From: Leucobacter soli | GTDB lineage: Bacteria; Actinomycetota; Actinomycetes; Actinomycetales; Microbacteriaceae | Length of the DNA: 64,000 bases | Assembly (NCBI RefSeq): GCF_910593785.1 | Contig: NZ_CAJVAP010000008.1 | Span: forward strand, 30,860 to 94,859 | Direction of reading: 5' to 3' | Part shown: positions 25,707 through 33,522 of the stretch, piece by piece | How the letters are laid out: every line of letters begins with the position of its first letter | Position numbering within the stretch: the stretch's first letter is position 1 | Notes under the pieces: model-generated | Databases searched by the model: none | What the model was told of the DNA's origin: nothing | The model's input: the letters and a program-made list of their open reading frames with translations, nothing else | Translations under genes and position numbers: made by a program

Positions 25707-25785
25707 CGAGACTGTACGGGATCGTCGGGACTGCATGTTTCTGCGGCACGATCCTGTACCGCGTCGACGATCCCGTACAGTCTCG
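25707..25785. repeat. Perfect 21-bp inverted repeat with internal third copy, in the 265-bp convergent gap
   Basis: The arms at 25707-25727 and 25765-25785 are perfectly complementary over 21 bp (core GACTGTACGGGATCGTCG), separated by 37 bp. The spacer holds a further half-copy, CACGATCCTGTACCG (25747-25761), in the same direction as the right arm (ACGATCCYGTAC core). A short CTGG-rich run precedes it (25645-25680). The gap 25599-25863 lies between convergent genes. It may be a bidirectional terminator, a protein-binding array or a mobile-element remnant; nothing in the sequence decides this. Confidence 0.7.
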
Positions 25786-25863
25786 AGACCGGCAGCCGTG
25801 CAGCGGGCGCCGCACGCCCGGCTGCCGCCGCCTGATCATCGCCCGCCCGGAGGCGCCGGCCGC

Positions 25864-26208
25864 TCAGGCCCAGCTGCGGGTGCCGAGCAGGCGCAGCGCC
25901 AGGACGGCCTCTCCCTCGAGCGGGCCGTCGACGACGCGGACGCGATGCGGATCGCGCCCGTCGATCTCGACGCCGAAGGGTTCGCCGGTGCCGATGGCGT
26001 TCGCCGCGAAGGTGCGGGTGGCCTCGGCCTCCGCATCGGCGCCGAGCAGCTCGACGGCCCGCGCGCGCAGCCGCTCGAGCGTGGCGGCCTCGGCGATCGT
26101 CTCGGGCGCGCCGATCGCGAACACGGTGACGCTCCGCGCGACCGGTGCCGTGAAGATGTCGGCTCCGGTGTAGCTGTCGAGCACGTTGCTGTGGACTGTG
26201 TGCAGCAT
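25864..26208 (-). CDS. Hypothetical 114-residue protein coupled to the AA_synth gene
   Basis: I do not recognise the family. The protein begins MLHTVHSNVLDSYTGADIF and has no signal peptide, membrane segment or cysteine motif; it looks like a compact alpha/beta cytosolic protein (SVTVFAIGAPETIAEAATLERL; HRVRVVDGPLEGEAVLALRLLG). The ATG at 26208 overlaps the AA_synth stop by one base (TGATG) with AAGGAG upstream; a GTG one codon earlier is a less likely start. Strict coupling to the AA_synth gene and control by the GntR operator at 26848 imply a joint function, perhaps as a subunit. Confidence 0.75.
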   Translation of the reverse strand: MLHTVHSNVLDSYTGADIFTAPVARSVTVFAIGAPETIAEAATLERLRARAVELLGADAEAEATRTFAANAIGTGEPFGVEIDGRDPHRVRVVDGPLEGEAVLALRLLGTRSWA

Positions 26209-26831
26209 CACTGCTCCTTGCCGGGGTAGAGCGGGTGCGACGCGTAGTCGTCGAGGGTCACCTTGGGGTCGGTCGTGCGGTCGCCGATGCGGGCATTGGG
26301 CCGGGGACCGGTGGAGCCCACGAGGATCAGCGCGATCTCGTCAGGCTGCGGCGCCTCGTCGACCCAGACCGGCATGGACTCGAAGAAGTCGCGCCGGCCG
26401 CCGAGCAGCTTGTTGCCCATCGGCGCCGAGAGCAGCGTGCCCGCGGGGCCGCGCACGTCGGTGGAGCTGATGATCTGCGTCGCGCCGAGCCGGTCGCGCA
26501 CGACGTTGCCGAAGAAGGCCGTGTGCTGGAACGCCGCGCCGTGCTCGCGCTCGCCGTCCACGCCGACGATCGCCCCCTTGCCGAACGAGACGACGGCGTC
26601 GACGCCGCCGAGCAGGTCGATGAGGATCTGCGTGAGGAGGAACGCGAGATCCGGCGCCATCCGCTCGACCTCGGGCCGCAGGCTCCCCCGGGTGTCCCGT
26701 GCTCCGCTGTCGGCGAGCCACGGGTTCGCGAAGACGGCGACGGCCGCCGCGCGGGTGACGGTGTGCATGGGGGGCGCGCCGCATTCGAGGAGGATCTCCT
26801 CGCTGAGGCCGACCGATCTCCGGAGTTCCAT
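26208..26831 (-). CDS. AA_synth (DUF1185) family protein of unknown biochemical function
   Basis: 207-residue protein that matches the 'amino acid synthesis' family (Pfam AA_synth, formerly DUF1185). Family marks seen: AVFANPW near residue 32, FGKGAIVGVDGEREH (about 95-109), TDVRGPAG and RPNARIGDR near the C-terminus. Despite the family name no reaction is established to my knowledge, and members often sit beside flavin-dependent monooxygenases and importers. The ATG at 26831 has AAGGGA 7 bases upstream; the one at 26846 touches the operator. A -10 (TAGACT, 26868-26863) abuts the GntR operator at 26848. It is divergent from the aldo/keto reductase and coupled to the 114-residue protein. Confidence 0.82.
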   Translation of the reverse strand: MELRRSVGLSEEILLECGAPPMHTVTRAAAVAVFANPWLADSGARDTRGSLRPEVERMAPDLAFLLTQILIDLLGGVDAVVSFGKGAIVGVDGEREHGAAFQHTAFFGNVVRDRLGATQIISSTDVRGPAGTLLSAPMGNKLLGGRRDFFESMPVWVDEAPQPDEIALILVGSTGPRPNARIGDRTTDPKVTLDDYASHPLYPGKEQ

Positions 26832-26847
26832 CCGTGGTCCCTTCATC

Positions 26848-26863
26848 TGTCTGACAACAGACA
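26848..26863. promoter_or_regulatory. GntR operator copy in divergent AA_synth / aldo-keto reductase promoter
   Basis: TGTCTGACAACAGACA matches the site at 16662 in 14 of 15 aligned bases and is extended to 7-bp arms (CTGTCTG/CAGACAG). It directly follows the minus-strand -10 TAGACT, so it covers that transcription start, and lies 53 bp ahead of the plus-strand aldo/keto reductase start. Control by the GntR protein at 15945-16634 is inferred from the shared motif. Confidence 0.75.
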
Positions 26864-26915
26864 GTCTATCGGGTCGGTGTAGGGTCGGTCCAGAAGCTGT
26901 CGAAAGGAGTGCCGG

Positions 26916-27914
26916 ATGGATGAGCCGCGCATGCTCGCCGGCGGGCTCGCGGTGAGCGCGCAGGGCTACGGGGCGATGTCGTTGAGCGACGCCTACGGGC
27001 CGATCGACGCGGAAGAGGCGGGCGCGGTGGTCGCCGCGGCGCGGGACCTCGGCATCACCCTCTTCGACTCGGCCAACATCTACGGCGACGGCTGGAGCGA
27101 GGAGATGCTCGGGCGCGCCTTCCGCCGGCCGGCCGATCGGGACCGGGTCGTCATCGCGACCAAGTTCGGGATCGTCCGCGGTGGCGGCCCGGGTCATCGC
27201 GGGATCCGCGGCGACCGGGACTACGTCTTCGAGCAGGTCGACGCCAGTCTGCGGCGACTCGGCACCGACCATATCGATCTGCTCTACCAGCACCGGATCG
27301 ACCGCGAGCTGGGCGTCGAGGAGACGGTCGGTGCGATGGCGGAACTCGTCGCCGCGGGCAAGGTCCGCCACCTCGGCCTCTCCGAGGCGACCGGCTCAGA
27401 GGTGCGGCGCGCGAACGCGGTCCACCCGATCGCCGCGGTGCAGAGCGAGTGGAGCGCGTTCAGCCGCGATATCGAGGAGAACCTGCTCCCGGATCTGGCG
27501 GAGCTCGGCATCCCCATCGTCCCCTACGCCCCGCTGAGCCGAGGTCTGCTGACCGGGCGGATCGAGCCCGGTGGGTACGAGCAGCCGGACATCCGCGCCA
27601 TCTTCCCGCGCTTCGGGCTCGAGTCGCTGCCGCACAACCTGCGGCTCGTCGCCGAACTCGCCGAGCATGCAGAGCGGTTGGACGCGACTCCGGGCCAACT
27701 GGCACTCGCCTGGCTCGACGCGCGAGCGGCGGAGCTCGGCGTCACCAGCATCGCGATCCCCGGCACCCGGAGCCCTGCGCACCTCGCGGAGAACATCGGC
27801 GCACTCGGCCTGAGCCTTCCGCCCGAGACGAAGCGGCTGCTCGACGGCTTCGCCGAGCGGGTCAGCGGGCCGCGCAACGCGGACCCCCGCTGGACCTCGC
27901 TCGGGCGGCCCTGA
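26916..27914 (+). CDS. Aldo/keto reductase
   Basis: 332-residue NADPH-dependent TIM-barrel reductase of the AKR superfamily (YdhF/AKR13-like). Catalytic residues are visible: Asp and Tyr in FDSANIYGDG (about 50-59), Lys in ATKFGIV (about 80-86) and the active-site His in LLYQHRID (about 123-130); the cofactor-binding region ends with SIAIPGTRSPAHLAENI. AAAGGAG precedes the ATG. It is divergent from the AA_synth gene across a GntR operator, so it is probably part of the same regulon and could reduce an aldehyde intermediate or a toxic by-product. Confidence 0.92.
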   Translation: MDEPRMLAGGLAVSAQGYGAMSLSDAYGPIDAEEAGAVVAAARDLGITLFDSANIYGDGWSEEMLGRAFRRPADRDRVVIATKFGIVRGGGPGHRGIRGDRDYVFEQVDASLRRLGTDHIDLLYQHRIDRELGVEETVGAMAELVAAGKVRHLGLSEATGSEVRRANAVHPIAAVQSEWSAFSRDIEENLLPDLAELGIPIVPYAPLSRGLLTGRIEPGGYEQPDIRAIFPRFGLESLPHNLRLVAELAEHAERLDATPGQLALAWLDARAAELGVTSIAIPGTRSPAHLAENIGALGLSLPPETKRLLDGFAERVSGPRNADPRWTSLGRP

Positions 27915-28002
27915 CGGGGGCAGCCGCCCGCCCCGCGGGCATCGCCGCTCGCCCCGCCCGTCCCGCCGTCGCTCCGCCCGTCCCGCCACCGCCTCTCCAC
28001 CA

Positions 28003-28063
28003 CGCAAGTGCTCAGTAGTTCAGGGTGTCGAGGGGTCCGACCCAGCACTACTGCGCACTTGCG
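28003..28063. repeat. Large imperfect palindrome between convergent genes
   Basis: Arms CGCAAGTGCTCAGTAGT (28003-28019) and ACTACTGCGCACTTGCG (28047-28063) pair over 17 bp with one mismatch; the interior adds GGGT/ACCC and TCG/CGA pairing. It lies in the 177-bp gap between the convergent aldo/keto reductase and decarboxylase genes. It may be a bidirectional terminator or a REP-like dispersed repeat; only one copy is in this window. Confidence 0.65.
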
Positions 28064-28091
28064 CCGATGGAGGGGCGTGCGGCCCCCCGGC

Positions 28092-29594
28092 TCAGGCGAT
28101 CACGCGGAAGGCGCTTACGGCGGAGTCGAGCGCGCCGCGCACGTAGCCGATCGGCGACGCGGCGACGGCCTGCAGGAAGGCGACGGTCTCGGCCGTGATG
28201 GTCTCTCCGGGAACGATGTTCGGGATGCCCGGCGGGTAGGCGGCGAGGGCGTCGGCCGAGATCCGGCCGGCGGCGGCGTCGGCGGGGACGACCTCGGTCG
28301 CCGCGAAGTACGCCTCGCGCGGCGTCATCACCCCGGGCCCGGGCGCGGGGAGCGGAGGCATCGCCGCGCCCGCGGTCGCCCGATCCGCGTCGCGAGTCCC
28401 GGCGATCCGGGTCAGCGCGGCCTCCAGCTGTTCGACCTCGAGAGGCTTGCCGGGGCCGAAGAAGGCGACGATCGCGCTCGACGTGGCGATCTCGAGCAGG
28501 ATCCCGTCCTGCTCGGCCAGCAGCGAGCGCACCTCGTAGCCGGTCCGCCCGGTCCGGCTGACGTCGATCGGCACGCGCAGGGGGTCTGCGCCGACGATGT
28601 CGGGGAACTCGCCGAAGTCGTCGCCGACCAGCGAGAAGTCGGCGTGCTCGCGCACCCAGCCGCGCAGTCGGTCCGCGAGGCCGATGCTGAGCTCGAGCAG
28701 GTCGGGCCGCGTGACGAGCGCGCGGCGGGCGATGTCCAGCGAGCCGAGCAGGAGAGAGCTCGCGCTGGTGGTCTGGGTGAGGCGGAACGCGCGATCGAGC
28801 AGCGGTTCGAGGCGCTCGGTGAATGGGCCGTCCGAGAGATGGACCAGTGCGGACTGGCCGAGACTGCCGCCCATCTTGTGGGCGCTCGTGACCACTATGT
28901 CGGCGCCGAGGCGGGTCGGCGACTCGGGCAGGGCGTCGTGGAAGCCGAAGTGGGCGCCCCAGGCCGCATCGACGATGAGCGGGACGCCGTGCGCATGTGC
29001 GGCGGCGGCGAGGCCGGGAATGTCGGAGACCGCGCCGAAGTAGCTCGGGGAGATGACGTAGACGGCGCAGACGGCGGCCCCGTCGGCGGCCGCCCGTGCC
29101 AGCTCGCCCACCAGCATCGCGGGGGTGACGCCGTGGTTGATGCCGCGTCGGTGGTCGATGTTCGGGGCGAGGAACCGGGGCGCCAGGCCGGTGACGATCA
29201 GCCCGTCGGTGAGACTCGAATGCGCGCTGCGCTGGGCGACGATCCCGTCTCCGATGCCCAGGCCGGCTGCGGCGAGGACGGCGATGCGGTTGCCCTGCGA
29301 CGACCCGTTGGCGAGGAACCAGGTGCGATGCGCGCCCCAGGCGTCGGCGGCGAGCTGTTCGGCCTCGACGAAGGCGCTCTCCGGGCCGACGTCGATGCCG
29401 TCGATGAGCTGGGGGATGTCCATCGCCAGTGCGCGCTCGCCCACGAACTCGGCGAGCTCCTCGGAGAGCCCGCTCGGGGTGCCCGCGTGGCTGGGGACCA
29501 TGAACATGAGCGGCTGCCGCTCGGCGTGCGCGCGCAGCGCGGCGGCGTAGGGTGCCGAGGCGTGCTGGGCCTCGCTGAAGCGGCGTCTGGCCAT
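28092..29594 (-). CDS. Orn/Lys/Arg decarboxylase-family PLP enzyme (fold type I)
   Basis: 500-residue PLP-dependent decarboxylase of the short YaaO/SpeA-like type that lacks the N-terminal wing domain of the E. coli inducible enzymes. Visible: FMVPSHAGTPSG near the N-terminus, FLANGSSQGNRIAVLAA (PLP phosphate), DAAWGAHFGFH with the ring-stacking region, and the Schiff-base Lys in TSAHKMGGSLGQSA (about residue 238). It would convert arginine, lysine or ornithine (or a related amino acid) to the amine. It has its own promoter, with a GntR operator over the start site, between it and the upstream lipoate ligase gene. It is therefore tied to the GntR-controlled pathway although it lies at its far end. 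Confidence 0.88.
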   Translation of the reverse strand: MARRRFSEAQHASAPYAAALRAHAERQPLMFMVPSHAGTPSGLSEELAEFVGERALAMDIPQLIDGIDVGPESAFVEAEQLAADAWGAHRTWFLANGSSQGNRIAVLAAAGLGIGDGIVAQRSAHSSLTDGLIVTGLAPRFLAPNIDHRRGINHGVTPAMLVGELARAAADGAAVCAVYVISPSYFGAVSDIPGLAAAAHAHGVPLIVDAAWGAHFGFHDALPESPTRLGADIVVTSAHKMGGSLGQSALVHLSDGPFTERLEPLLDRAFRLTQTTSASSLLLGSLDIARRALVTRPDLLELSIGLADRLRGWVREHADFSLVGDDFGEFPDIVGADPLRVPIDVSRTGRTGYEVRSLLAEQDGILLEIATSSAIVAFFGPGKPLEVEQLEAALTRIAGTRDADRATAGAAMPPLPAPGPGVMTPREAYFAATEVVPADAAAGRISADALAAYPPGIPNIVPGETITAETVAFLQAVAASPIGYVRGALDSAVSAFRVIA

Positions 29595-29661
29595 GGTCTC
29601 AATCTCTCGTCGGTGCGGTTCGCCGGATGGGGGAGGCGCGGTGTCGCGCCCGACCCGCTTG

Positions 29662-29704
29662 GTCTGCTGTCAGACAGTGTACCGAGGGCTGGATCCCTCG
29701 TCAG
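29662..29704 (-). promoter_or_regulatory. Decarboxylase promoter with GntR operator over the start site
   Basis: On the minus strand, CTGACG (29704-29699) - 17 bp - TACACT (29681-29676) forms a promoter directly followed by TGTCTGACAGCAGAC (29676-29662), identical over 15 bp to the operator at 16662-16676. The arrangement TAxACT abutting TGTCTG is the same as at 26863-26868. Confidence 0.75.
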
Positions 29705-30771
29705 GGGACGCGTCGGATCCAGGCCTCGGTCGTGAACTTGGAGGCCATCAGCTGCTCGGCCGCCGCGTAGTCGGCGTCGCTCAGCTCGTCGGCTTCGCCG
29801 CCGTGTCGGTGGGTGAAGGTCTCGAGCATCCGCTCGATGATCGCCTCGCGCGGCAGCCCGGTCTGGCTGCGCAGCGGATCCACGCGCTTCTGCGCGCTCG
29901 CGGTCCCCTTGTCGCTCAGCTTCTCGCGGCCGATCCGCAGAACCCGCGTCATGGCGTCGGCATCCATGTCGTAGGCCATCGTCGCGTGATGCAGCACGGC
30001 TCCGCTCGCGAGCCGCTTCTGGGCGGCGCCGCCGATCTTGCCCAGCGGGCTCGTGATGTCGTTGAGCGGCTGGTAGACGGCGTCGATCCCGAGCGAGCGC
30101 AGCGCTTCGAGCACCCACTCGTCGAGGAACGCGTACGATTCAGCGAATCCCATGCCCTGCACCAGCTCGATCGGCGCGTAGAGGGCGTAGGTGATGGTCG
30201 CCTCCGGTTCCATGAACATCGCGCCGCCGCCGGAGATGCGGCGAACCAGCTGGGCTCCGCGGGCGGCGAGCTGCTCCTCGTCCACCTCGTTCCGCACCGA
30301 CTGGAAGCTGCCGATGATCACGGCCGGGCGATCCCACTCCCAGATGCGCAGCGTCGGCCCGCGCTCGCCGCGGCCGACCTGCGTCGTCAGCACCTCGTCG
30401 AGGGCGGCGTTCAGCATAGGCGACACCGGGCGGGTGCGCAGGATCCGCCAGTCGTAGTCCCGCCACTGCGCGGCGCCGGTGAGCGCCCGGCGCACCGCCA
30501 CCCCGACCGACTCGGGGGTCACCCCGAGCAGCTGCGCGTCCGCGGGCAGCGCGTGCTGGATCGCCGCGCCGACCTCCTCGACCGTGCTCTCGACGCTCAG
30601 CCCATCCACCGCGCCGTTGATGACGTCGAGCAGATCGTCGGGCTCGAGGAAGAAGTCGCCGCTCAGCCGGAAGTCGGTGATCCGGCCCCCGTCGCCGGCG
30701 TCCTCCACCTCGAAGTCGACGACGACCAGCTTGCCGCCGGGAACCTTGTACTCGCTGTGCTTTCCGCTCAC
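29701..30771 (-). CDS. lplA: Lipoate--protein ligase with N-terminal accessory domain
   Basis: 356-residue ligase that attaches lipoate to E2 subunits and GcvH. The catalytic BPL/LPL domain occupies about residues 105-340: RIWEWDRPAVIIGSFQ, RRISGGGAMFME and the Lys in GKIGGAAQKRLASGAVLHHA. Residues about 1-95 (EYKVPGGKLVVVDFEVE, ISGDFFLEP-like FRLSGDFFLEPDDLLD) match the small accessory domain that is C-terminal in E. coli LplA and separate (LplB) in Thermoplasma. So the domain order is permuted relative to E. coli. Its stop codon lies in the -35 of the decarboxylase promoter. No SD is clear near the ATG at 30771. Confidence 0.88.
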   Translation of the reverse strand: MSGKHSEYKVPGGKLVVVDFEVEDAGDGGRITDFRLSGDFFLEPDDLLDVINGAVDGLSVESTVEEVGAAIQHALPADAQLLGVTPESVGVAVRRALTGAAQWRDYDWRILRTRPVSPMLNAALDEVLTTQVGRGERGPTLRIWEWDRPAVIIGSFQSVRNEVDEEQLAARGAQLVRRISGGGAMFMEPEATITYALYAPIELVQGMGFAESYAFLDEWVLEALRSLGIDAVYQPLNDITSPLGKIGGAAQKRLASGAVLHHATMAYDMDADAMTRVLRIGREKLSDKGTASAQKRVDPLRSQTGLPREAIIERMLETFTHRHGGEADELSDADYAAAEQLMASKFTTEAWIRRVP

Positions 30772-30868
30772 CCCTCCAGGCTACGCCGTCGTGCGTGCGG
30801 TCGCCGATCGATGACAGCGCCTGATACCGTCCGACGCCGCCCGTGGCCGACAGTCTCCTTCGGCCGCC

Positions 30869-31795
30869 TCAGCCGCCCGTGACGCGGTCCGTGATCCAGG
30901 TGATGAGGTCCGCCGTCACCTCGTCGCGGTTCGTCTCGTTGAGCGTCTCGTGCCTCGCGCCCGGGTAGATCCTCACCGTGACGTCGCGCACGCCCCGCGC
31001 CCGGTAGGCGGCCGCGAGCCGCTGCAGGCCGTCGCCGCGACTGAGCGGGTCGTCGCCGCCCGAGACGATGAGCAGGGGGATCTCGGGGGCGAGCCCGGGG
31101 CCGGGCGTGCCGAAGAGGCGCAGTCCGTCGGCGACGCCGAAGAGCTTCAGGATGTCGGCCTCGAAGCACAGCGGGTCCGCGGCGAACGCGACCGAGACGG
31201 CCGTGTCGCGGCTCAGCCACTCGAAGCCGTTCGCGCCCGCTCCGCGCCAATTCCGGTTGAGGTCGCCGCTCTCCATGAAGCGGGCGGTGCGGTACGCGCT
31301 GCCCGAGAGGATCACGGCGTCGAAGGCGCGCGGTTCGCGGTTCAGGATCCGCTGCGCCATGAGCGAGCCCCACGAGTGCCCGAACATCACGAGCGGCAGG
31401 TCCGGGTGCCTCTCGCGGATGATGCCGGTCAACTGCCGGATCGCGGATTCGGCCGCGCGCAGACCGCCCGGCCCGAGCCGCCCGAGCCGCGAGGTGTCGC
31501 CGTCGTACTGCTGCATTCCGGTCCGGCCGTGCCCGCGGTGATCGTCCGCGTATACGACGAAGCCGTTCGACACGAGGGCCCGGGCGAAGGCGTCGTAGCG
31601 CAACGCGTACTCGCCGACTCCGTGCGAGATCTGCACCACGCCCAGCGGCCCGGCGCCGTCGAGAGCTCCCGCGATCACGTCGGTGTCGTTGCTCGGAGCA
31701 CCCGGTCCCCAGCGGTACGCGGTGATCTCGACTCCCCGGGCATCGGTGTAGGTGAAGGTCTCGTGCGTCACCTCGTCGCCCGAACGTCCGCTCAT
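30869..31795 (-). CDS. Alpha/beta hydrolase (monoacylglycerol lipase/lysophospholipase-like)
   Basis: 308-residue hydrolase of the Hydrolase_4 (serine aminopeptidase S33, MGL-like) group. HGVGEYALRYD (oxyanion HG), DHRGHGRTG, nucleophile FGHSWGSLMA (about 115-124), the acid in SGGDDPLSRGDG and the His in YPGARHETLNE are all present. The ATG at 31795 has GGAGG 7 bases upstream and is preferred to one at 31855. It lies 80 bp after the amidohydrolase stop on the same strand. Likely substrates are acylglycerols or similar esters; no signal peptide is seen, so it acts in the cytosol. Confidence 0.9.
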   Translation of the reverse strand: MSGRSGDEVTHETFTYTDARGVEITAYRWGPGAPSNDTDVIAGALDGAGPLGVVQISHGVGEYALRYDAFARALVSNGFVVYADDHRGHGRTGMQQYDGDTSRLGRLGPGGLRAAESAIRQLTGIIRERHPDLPLVMFGHSWGSLMAQRILNREPRAFDAVILSGSAYRTARFMESGDLNRNWRGAGANGFEWLSRDTAVSVAFAADPLCFEADILKLFGVADGLRLFGTPGPGLAPEIPLLIVSGGDDPLSRGDGLQRLAAAYRARGVRDVTVRIYPGARHETLNETNRDEVTADLITWITDRVTGG

Positions 31796-31875
31796 CTCGA
31801 TGCCTCCGTGCCAGTCGGGTCCGCGTCCGTGCCGCTGTGCCAGTGCCTCATGCACCCGAGCCTATTGCCCGAGCC

Positions 31876-33522
31876 TCAGACGACCCGCCGGTGCGCGACC
31901 CCGCCGTCGACCAGGGTCAACCGCGAGGCCGTGCCGAGCAGCGCCTCCGGGGCCTCGTGCAGCGGATCCGCCGCGAACACCACCGCATTGGCGCGGTAGC
32001 CGGCCGCGAGCCTGCCGAGCTCGCCGTCGCGGCACGTGGCGTAGGCGGTGCCGAGCGTCATCGCCTCGAGCGCCTGCTCTGGCGTGAACACCCGTTCCGG
32101 CTGGTACGGCGGGCGATCCGCCTCGAGCGCCGACTTCGCGGTGAGAGCGATGAAAAGGTTGTCGGGCGCCTCGTGGGGCGCGGTGGGCGCGTCGGTGCCG
32201 AGCGCGAGGTGCACCCCGGCGGCGCGGAACTTGTGCCAGGGGAATCCGCCGAGCGCGCGCTCGTCCCCGAGCATCGCCTGCCAGTTGTCGAGCACGGCGG
32301 GATCGCAGTGGACCGGCTGCATCGATGCCGTCACCCCGAGCGCCGCCATGCGCGCGATCGTGTCGTCGGCGACGTACTCCAGGTGCTCCACCCGCGGGCG
32401 GCGATCCGCGCGCGGCCCGTTCACGCGTATGCACTCCTGCACCATGTCGAGCGCGATCGTGCTCGCCTCGTCGCCGATCGCGTGCAAGGCGAGGCGGAGC
32501 CCGGCCGCATCGGCGGCGACGGCCATCGGCAGCGCGAACTCGCGCTCCCAGATGGGCCCGGGCAGGGCGCCGTTCGCGTAGGGCGCGCGCATCGTGGCGG
32601 TGCAGGCGTCGATCACGCCGTCGAGGATGAACTTCACGCCCACGATCCGCAGCCAGTCGTCGCCGTATCGTACCGAGACGTCGTCGCGGATGCGTGCGAT
32701 CCCGTCGATCTGCGCCAGGTCGCGCTCGTGGTCGCCGGTCGCGGTGAGCAGCCAGTGGGCGTCGACGGGGAACGGCAGCCGGCCGTCCCGGTCCAGGCGT
32801 CGGCTGTAGGCGGCGAGCTCCGCGCGGCCGAACGACATCTCCGTCGCGCCGGTCACCCCGGTCTCGAGATAGGCGGCGAAGGCGTTGTCGAGGAAGCGAT
32901 CCTGATCCTCGTCCGTCGTGACCGATGCCAGGTAGTCCCAGCCGTACTGGATGGCGGCGGTCTCGAGCAGGAACCCGGTCGCATCGCCGTGCTCGTCGCG
33001 CACGATCTCCCCGCCCACGGGGTCGGGCGTGTCGCGGTCGATGCCGATCGCCTCGAGCGCCGCCGAGTTCACCCAGATGGAGTGCAGATCGTTGGCGTCG
33101 AGGATCACCGGTACGTCGGGCACGGCCTCGTCGAGCATCGCCGCCGTCGGCCTCTCCCCATCGGCGAAGAGGTCGAAGCGCCAGCTGACCCCGAGGATGC
33201 GCGGGGCGTCCGGGTGCGCGGCGCGGGCGGCCCGCAGCCGATCCTGCACCTCGGCGACCGTGCTCGCGTCGCGCAGCTGCACCTTCGTCAGCGCCTCGCC
33301 GAGCATCATCATGTGCGCGTGGCCCTCGTTGACCCCCGGCGTCACCAGCGCGCCGCCCAGGTCCACCTCCGAGGCGTCCTCTCCTGCGGCGAGCCGCACC
33401 GCGTCGAGGTCGCCGACGGCCAGGATCCGGTCACCGCGGATCGCGAGGCTCTCCTGCGGCCGAACCGTCGCGTCTCCGGTGAAGACGGTCGCATTGCGGT
33501 AGACCGTGGTGGGCGAGGACAT
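31876..33522 (-). CDS. YtcJ-like amidohydrolase (Amidohydro_3)
   Basis: 548-residue metal-dependent hydrolase. It starts with the small beta-sandwich domain (TVYRNATVFTGDATVRPQES) and has the metal-site EGHAHM (about residues 68-73), KFILDGVIDA, the HAIGDEA His, VEHLEY and the catalytic Asp in LGTDAPTAPHEAP, ending in AAGYRANAVVFAADPL. It hydrolyses an amide or imide bond of unknown substrate. The ATG at 33522 follows AGCAGGT. It is divergent from the hydroxyacid dehydrogenase gene and is followed by the lipase-like gene on the same strand. Confidence 0.9.
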   Translation of the reverse strand: MSSPTTVYRNATVFTGDATVRPQESLAIRGDRILAVGDLDAVRLAAGEDASEVDLGGALVTPGVNEGHAHMMMLGEALTKVQLRDASTVAEVQDRLRAARAAHPDAPRILGVSWRFDLFADGERPTAAMLDEAVPDVPVILDANDLHSIWVNSAALEAIGIDRDTPDPVGGEIVRDEHGDATGFLLETAAIQYGWDYLASVTTDEDQDRFLDNAFAAYLETGVTGATEMSFGRAELAAYSRRLDRDGRLPFPVDAHWLLTATGDHERDLAQIDGIARIRDDVSVRYGDDWLRIVGVKFILDGVIDACTATMRAPYANGALPGPIWEREFALPMAVAADAAGLRLALHAIGDEASTIALDMVQECIRVNGPRADRRPRVEHLEYVADDTIARMAALGVTASMQPVHCDPAVLDNWQAMLGDERALGGFPWHKFRAAGVHLALGTDAPTAPHEAPDNLFIALTAKSALEADRPPYQPERVFTPEQALEAMTLGTAYATCRDGELGRLAAGYRANAVVFAADPLHEAPEALLGTASRLTLVDGGVAHRRVV

